Source of the DNA: an uncultured Collinsella sp. | Lineage (GTDB): Bacteria > Actinomycetota > Coriobacteriia > Coriobacteriales > Coriobacteriaceae | Direction: 5' to 3' | Assembly (NCBI GenBank): GCA_900544095.1 | Contig: UQTV01000007.1 | Location: 62,001-126,000 of the forward strand | Length of the DNA stretch: 64,000 bases | Shown here: positions 59,644 to 64,000 of the stretch, piece after piece | Position numbering within the stretch: the first letter of the stretch is position 1 | Layout of the letters: each line of letters starts with the position of its first letter | The notes under the pieces: model-generated | Seen by the model: only the letters and a program-made list of their open reading frames with translations | Database searches by the model: none | What the model was told of the DNA's origin: nothing | Translations under genes and position numbers: made by a program

Positions 59644-59968
59644 TTCTTAGCCTTAACCGTTAATCTGCTTTCTTACGTGCAAGTTAGATAGTAGCATTTT
59701 ACTGTTTGCTCAAAGCAGTTAATTAAAATAGACGCGGCGTTATCTGGGCATTTGGCACCAATTTACGACATTTCTTTATCGATTATTTACGCTGGTAGCT
59801 GACTCGCAGCCAATCGTCATTCGCCTGTCAACAAAATTGACACCTCTTTATGTCCTTTGGCATAGAGGATATAGTTATTAACCCCTCCCCCAATAATTTT
59901 GAGTAATCGGCAAGGCAGTAGACGTCCTTACTCCTCATGATTACCGCGCATTGCCATCCACCGAAGCA
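59644..59968. other. AT-rich intergenic stretch, no gene seen
   Basis: The 325 bases are markedly less GC-rich than the surroundings and must contain the promoter of the HTH gene. TTGACA occurs at 59837-59842 on the plus strand with an imperfect CCTCTTTATG/CATAGAGG palindrome next to it, but no plus-strand gene follows. Nothing else is recognisable. Confidence 0.5.
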
Positions 59969-60009
59969 AAACAAAAAGGGCGGGGCCTGCTGCGCTTGCA
60001 GGCCCCGCA
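59969..60009 (-). terminator. Strong terminator after the flavin oxidoreductase
   Basis: Minus-strand GCGGGGCCTGC pairs perfectly with GCAGGCCCCGC and is followed by CCTTTTTGTTTTG. Confidence 0.88.
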
Positions 60010-60083
60010 CCGGTTGACACCCGACGGGACACAGCCGGGCGAGGCGGATCCGTGCTACCGCCCCGCCTGGCCGCGATGTTCAA

Positions 60084-62114
60084 CTACAGCTCGTTGGCCG
60101 CGTGATACGCCGTGCGAATGGCGCTCGCAATGTCGGCGGTGCGCTCGCCCGAGCAGTCGCCCACGCAGGTCACGGGCACCGTCACGCCATCCAGGTCAAA
60201 CGCGTTGGCCTTGGATCCCACGGCCATCACCACGTAATCGCAGGCGATCTTCACCGGCTCCTCGGGGCCGTCCTCGGTGGTGTGCACGGCCTCCACGCCC
60301 TCGTCGGTAATGGCGGTCAGGCGGGTCTTAACGTGCTGTTCCACGTTGTGGGCGGCGAAGTCGCTCATGATCAGCGGCAGAATGGTCTCGGACTCGCCCG
60401 CGGCAATCTTGTCGAGCATCTCGACGATCGCCACCTCGCAGCCGTGCTGCAGCAGGTACTCGGCAGTCTCGGTGCCCACCAGGCCACCGCCAATGACGGC
60501 GACGCGCCCGCTGAGCTCCACCTTGCCGGCCAGCACGTCCCAGCTCGAGACGACCTTCTCCGAATCTGCACCCGGAACGGGGATGACCACGTCGTGCGCG
60601 CCCACAGCCACAATCGCGGCGTCGGCGGCGTTGAGATCCTCGGCCGTAGCGGCATGGTTGAGCTCAACCTTCACGCCCAGGCCGGGCAGAATCTTCTCGT
60701 AGTACTCGACCGAGCGCATAATCTCATCCTTGCGCGGAGGCGCGGCTGCCAGCACAATCTGGCCGCCCAAGTGATCGCTCGCCTCGTAGACGGTCACGTC
60801 GTAGCCGCGCTTGGCCGCCACGCGTGCGGCCTCCAGGCCGGCAATACCGCCGCCCACCACGGCGATCTTCTTGTCGCCCTCGCCCGGCTTGATGGCGATG
60901 GTCGCCTCGTCGCCGTTCTCGGCATTGAGCACGCACGAGATGTACTTGCGGTTTTGAATCGCGTCGACGCAGCCCTTGTTGCAGTTGAGGCACTCGCGGA
61001 TGGGCTCGCCCGTGGCGGCCTTGAGCGCAATGTCGGGGTCGCACATGAGCGAGCGGCCGTACGCGATGATATCGGCCGAACCGTCTTCCAGAATCTTCTC
61101 GCCGGCCTCGACCGAAACAACACGGCCGACGGTGGCCACCGGCACGGAGACCAGGGCCTTGACGCGCTCGGCCACCGGCAGCGTCCAGTTGTAGGGCATG
61201 GCGCCCATGGGCGGAATGGTGTCGCCCATGTTGCCGGTGTGGTTGGCCTGCGCGACCTGGATCATGTCGATGCCCGCGCCCTCGAGCAGCTTGGCAAACT
61301 CGCAGGCCTCGTCGGGCTGCAGGCCACCCTTGCCGCGCGGCGTGCCGTCGGGGTTCTCCATGATCACGGGGAGCTTGTACTCCACCATCAGCTGCGGCGC
61401 GGCTTCCTTAATGGCGGCGACGACCTCGAGCGCATAGCGAACGCGGTTCTCGAACGAGCCACCGTACTCGTCGGTGCGCTGGTTGAGGATGGCCGAACAT
61501 AGCGAACCCACCAAGCGGTCGCCGTGGACCTCGATGGCGTCAATGCCGGCCTGCTGCGCGCGAGCGGCCGAGGCGGCGATGGCCTCCTTGATCTGGGTGA
61601 GCTGCTCTACGCTCGCCTCGTTCACAAAGTGCTGCATATCGTGGTGCAACTTGGCGTAGGCCTGCTTGCGGATCTCGTTGGACTCGGCCATCTTGGCGGC
61701 AAAGGTCTCCTCGTCGCCGGCGGCCTTGGCCTCCTGCGCGGCCTTGGCGGCGGCCATGGAACCCATGACCATGCGGCCGACGCCGGGCACGTCGTACTCG
61801 GGGTGGAACAGCTGCAGCGCGACCTTGGCGCCGTGCTTGTGAACGGCGTCGGCCAGCGCCTTAAACGTGGGGATCTGGGCGTCGGTCGCCAACTTGGGCG
61901 TGGGGCTTGCGGTCATAACGGGAGCAACGTCGCCGATGACGATGTAGCTCACGCCGCCACGGGCCAGGCGCTCGTAAAAGGCCAGGCTACGCTCGCCGAT
62001 GGAACCGTCGCGCTCCTCGTAGCCGGTGGTCAGCGGCGGGAACATAATGCGGTTCTTGAGCTCAAGGGGGCCAACCGTAATGGGCTGGAGCAGCTTGGAT
62101 GCAGGTGCGGTCAT
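60084..62114 (-). CDS. Old-yellow-enzyme/FAD-type oxidoreductase (2,4-dienoyl-CoA reductase-like)
   Basis: The 676-residue enzyme has an N-terminal FMN TIM barrel (about 1-370; ITVGPLELKNRIMFPPL), a [4Fe-4S] motif (CLNCNKGC and a later Cys in ISCVLNAENG), then FAD- and NAD(P)-binding domains (AVVGGGIAGLEAARVAAKRG; AVIGGGLVGTETAEYL). Relatives reduce enoates, dienoyl-CoA or bile-acid and steroid enones. The barrel has a helical insertion (about 120-180, Ala/Glu-rich), and the catalytic region EVHGDRLVGSL replaces the usual HGAHGYLLxQF. Substrate unknown. ATG at 62114 has GAGAGG 7 bases upstream. Confidence 0.85.
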   Translation of the reverse strand: MTAPASKLLQPITVGPLELKNRIMFPPLTTGYEERDGSIGERSLAFYERLARGGVSYIVIGDVAPVMTASPTPKLATDAQIPTFKALADAVHKHGAKVALQLFHPEYDVPGVGRMVMGSMAAAKAAQEAKAAGDEETFAAKMAESNEIRKQAYAKLHHDMQHFVNEASVEQLTQIKEAIAASAARAQQAGIDAIEVHGDRLVGSLCSAILNQRTDEYGGSFENRVRYALEVVAAIKEAAPQLMVEYKLPVIMENPDGTPRGKGGLQPDEACEFAKLLEGAGIDMIQVAQANHTGNMGDTIPPMGAMPYNWTLPVAERVKALVSVPVATVGRVVSVEAGEKILEDGSADIIAYGRSLMCDPDIALKAATGEPIRECLNCNKGCVDAIQNRKYISCVLNAENGDEATIAIKPGEGDKKIAVVGGGIAGLEAARVAAKRGYDVTVYEASDHLGGQIVLAAAPPRKDEIMRSVEYYEKILPGLGVKVELNHAATAEDLNAADAAIVAVGAHDVVIPVPGADSEKVVSSWDVLAGKVELSGRVAVIGGGLVGTETAEYLLQHGCEVAIVEMLDKIAAGESETILPLIMSDFAAHNVEQHVKTRLTAITDEGVEAVHTTEDGPEEPVKIACDYVVMAVGSKANAFDLDGVTVPVTCVGDCSGERTADIASAIRTAYHAANEL

Positions 62115-62251
62115 GGACATTCCTCTCTTATAGGCGCGGCGGCGATGTTGCCGCGTAGTTGTCTAGAGGATATGACATGGAAGTGCAGCAGCACAACGGA
62201 AATCGGCGGATAGCAGGTAGCGGCAGGTGGATGGGGCGGGGCGGCCCGTCG

Positions 62252-62553
62252 GTTTGTCTCAATCTGTAACAGTTAGGCCCACTTTTGGCCTCCACCTGTT
62301 ACAGATCGAGACAAACCAACCCGGCCCGCTAGAACATCTAAATCTGTAACAGCTACTCGGCAAAATCCGTCCCTCGTGTCACAGATTCAGATAAACGGAG
62401 CCCGGCTGCCGAAAAATCTCGTTCTGTAACATCTATCGGCCAAAAACGGCCCCACGTGTTACAGATCAAGACATTCCCCTCAGCCCATCCTCAACAATCT
62501 CAATCCGTAACATCTAGGCCCGCTTTTGACCCCTACCCGTTACAGATTGAGAT
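62252..62553. repeat. Array of four ATCTGTAACA hairpins, period about 81 bp
   Basis: Each unit is a left arm like TCTCAATCTGTAACA, a spacer of about 23-28 bases often with a GGCC(A)-type inner stem, and the complementary right arm. Units: 62252-62316 (21-bp arms, one mismatch), 62336-62392, 62416-62472 and 62497-62553. Unit starts are 84, 80 and 81 bases apart. Two more units lie at 25510-25644. Arm changes in one half often keep partial pairing. The 62115-62677 gap holds this array and the tandem repeat below, with no gene. Confidence 0.9.
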
Positions 62554-62600
62554 TTTGTTTGAGATTTGCCGAGGGACTATATCCACGCGTCATCGAAGCC

Positions 62601-62666
62601 ACTGCGACAGAGGTGCGACATTACTGCGACAGAGGTGCGACATTACTGCGACAGAGGTGCGAAATA
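62601..62666. repeat. Three tandem 22-bp repeats
   Basis: ACTGCGACAGAGGTGCGACA plus TT is repeated three times head to tail; the third ends GAAATA. It lies 11 bases beyond the stop of the AlbA_2-type gene. Confidence 0.92.
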
Positions 62667-62677
62667 GATCGACCACC

Positions 62678-64000
62678 TTACCTTATCGTGTAGAACTGTT
62701 TTGGGTCGTTATGGGATGAGCCGTGCCATTCGAGCAGCCCGTCTTCCTCAATTAACTTACCAAGCACCCGGCTTGCTGTGCGGCGATTTCTCCCGATGTG
62801 CGCTGCAAGCTCCCTTGCTGTCACCCTTCCGTTCGCAAAGGCCAACCTGACGGCGGCGAGCTCATACTCCCCCAATGAGGCGATCACCTCCGGTGATACC
62901 TTGTCCTCGAGAGCCTCGCTTCTCCTTACGGTTCTGGCAACGATATTGTTCTCAAGCGTTAGCTGAACCCTTGCCCCATCAGGTTCCGTGTAGACCGGAT
63001 CATTGAGCAGAGAGTTTTGCATCTCGGTATAAATGCGCTTGACGCCCTCGTTTAGCTCCCGAACCCAACCAAATTCAACCAGCGTGCGCGCGATGCGTGG
63101 GTTGCGCGAGTAACGAGTGGTCCTCATGTTGTCGAGCGTCACGATATTGGGAAGCGCGCCTGGACTGATGATTTCCAAACGGTCGTCGAACATCGAGACC
63201 CGGATGTAGTCGCCGCGGAACGAGTAGTCGCGATGTGTCACCGCGTTGACCAAGCCCTCGAACCAGGCGAACTCAGGATACTCAGGCACGGTCTGGAATT
63301 TCCCGTCGGGCCCCAGGAACTGAAATTCGCGGAGCATGCTCGAGATGAGTTCGTAGGCGTCTTGGATCACCTTAGGCAGCGGCCCACAGAAGCTTCGTTC
63401 TTTCGTGATGTTGAGACGCTCGCCCGTCTCCATTTTGACGCCGTCGTAGCGCAGGACACGGACTCGCGCCTGTGGCATCATCGCGGACGGATCCAGCGCG
63501 AATAGCAGGGCTCCAGCAACGGTCAGCTTTCCGTCACGCATAAAACGACGACTTCTAAGGACCTGCTCGTCGGAAACTTCGGTTCCAAGAATCCCTTTGT
63601 AGCGATCAAGCACTTCATGGTCCACGTCATCTAGGGAGGAATCCTCAACAAGCTCGTCCTCGAAGATTCTCTGCCCCTTATCGTACTCGAGGGCAAATAC
63701 CTGTTCGCGGCTGAGCCTCACGCTCTTGTCGTCCTGCCGCAAGAAAACCTCGCCGTCGCTCACGCGAGCAACAGAGTGGTTGGTCGAGGCATCGATGTCC
63801 AAAACGAGAACGAAGTCCTCCTCGCCCGAAGAATTGACCACGGGGATTCGGTCTTTGCGAACAATAGGGGTTGGCGTGCAAGTCGTGAGCGCAGCGCGCT
63901 CGAATTTCTCAATGTCGCGCGCGCCGTTACGCTTGAAGCCCGTTACCTCACCATTATCCTCGATACCGATAACGAGCTTGCCTCCCGCCGAGTTGGCGAA
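62678..64000 (-). CDS. AlbA_2/AAA_4-type putative DNA-binding ATPase, 5' end beyond window
   Basis: The visible 440 codons start inside an AlbA_2 (AAA_4) domain (FANSAGGKLVIGIEDNGEVTGF at 64000-63935), continue through the RecG-like HATPase_c_4 region (FEGLVNAVTHRDYSFRGDYIRV, FDDRLEIISPGALP, NPRIARTLVEFGWV, EGVKRIYTEM) and end in a winged-helix domain (VTARELAAHIGRNRRTASRVLGKL). The start codon is beyond the right edge; a GTG at 63841 lies inside the domain and is not the start. Such proteins are often transcription factors or accessory-island proteins. Beside it are the tandem repeats and hairpin array. Confidence 0.85.
   Translation of the reverse strand, partial: FANSAGGKLVIGIEDNGEVTGFKRNGARDIEKFERAALTTCTPTPIVRKDRIPVVNSSGEEDFVLVLDIDASTNHSVARVSDGEVFLRQDDKSVRLSREQVFALEYDKGQRIFEDELVEDSSLDDVDHEVLDRYKGILGTEVSDEQVLRSRRFMRDGKLTVAGALLFALDPSAMMPQARVRVLRYDGVKMETGERLNITKERSFCGPLPKVIQDAYELISSMLREFQFLGPDGKFQTVPEYPEFAWFEGLVNAVTHRDYSFRGDYIRVSMFDDRLEIISPGALPNIVTLDNMRTTRYSRNPRIARTLVEFGWVRELNEGVKRIYTEMQNSLLNDPVYTEPDGARVQLTLENNIVARTVRRSEALEDKVSPEVIASLGEYELAAVRLAFANGRVTARELAAHIGRNRRTASRVLGKLIEEDGLLEWHGSSHNDPKQFYTIR

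Noticed and set aside
62252..62553. CRISPR array
   Set aside because: Units are palindromes with variable arms and 80-84 bp spacing; there is no constant direct repeat with unique spacers of uniform length, and no cas gene is present.

Overview
The window is about 60% GC chromosomal DNA from an anaerobic gut actinobacterium of the class Coriobacteriia, most likely Collinsella. That assignment is inference from codon use, protein flavour and gene content: an Ech-type [NiFe] hydrogenase with its hyp maturation genes, LuxS, GH1 6-phospho-beta-glucosidase, a NRAMP-related metal transporter, DUF362 and DUF4867 proteins. No rRNA or tRNA genes were seen. No marker gene fixes the species.

Layout. 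0-2.5 kb: NAD biosynthesis (nadA-nadB, minus strand; nadB runs off the left edge) behind a promoter buried in a perfect 19-bp palindrome. 2.5-6.5 kb: a scarred region with a long inverted-repeat element, a dead transposase orfA, an intact IS3-family element, a membrane-protein gene whose stop codon is the IS end, and a beheaded GHKL sensor kinase. 6.5-14.5 kb: thioredoxin, then a nickel/hydrogenase maturation block (small His-containing protein, nikR with a His/Cys-rich tail, hypF, hypC, hypD, hypE) and a HAD phosphatase. 14.5-19 kb: lipoprotein, PTS EIIA-Glc, RpiR-type regulator, an HTH-superoxide-reductase fusion and pyrE. 19-22 kb: a long leader with a 23-codon ORF in front of an MgtA-type Mg2+ ATPase. 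22-24 kb: a DUF4143 ATPase cassette flanked by two copies of the same terminator-like hairpin. 24-31 kb: 6-phospho-beta-glucosidase, DUF4867, luxS, nucleoside hydrolase-ribokinase and an OatA-like acyltransferase. 32-35 kb: a two-gene metal operon (NRAMP-related transporter plus an MgtE-sensor-like protein with a non-MgtE membrane domain) behind a structured leader. 35-43.7 kb: cell-envelope and membrane genes, including a NodB-like protein lacking the metal-binding histidines, PRC-barrel and YtxH proteins, a CorC/CNNM protein, hemolysin III, an alpha/beta hydrolase with two operator palindromes, and a DUF362 ferredoxin-like protein. 43.9-52.7 kb: two ABC exporters (FtsX/MacB type and ABC-2 type), the second divergent from a NarL-type two-component system. 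53.3-59 kb: an Ech-type hydrogenase operon in which the two membrane subunits are fused into one 960-residue protein. 59-64 kb: a solitary HTH protein, an old-yellow-enzyme/FAD oxidoreductase, a hairpin array, and the 3' part of an AlbA_2 ATP-binding protein that runs off the right edge.

The genes form two visible functional networks. Nickel and hydrogen: NikR, HypCDEF and the Ech operon together support assembly and use of a [NiFe] hydrogenase; hypA and hypB are not here. Magnesium: the MgtA ATPase with its leader ORF and the NRAMP-related/MgtE-like pair suggest two separately regulated Mg2+ systems.

The most unusual feature at the DNA level is the density of intergenic palindromic repeats. 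At least six sequence families were read by eye. Several resemble REP/BIME or MITE-like elements, and no obvious mobilising enzyme for them is in the window.
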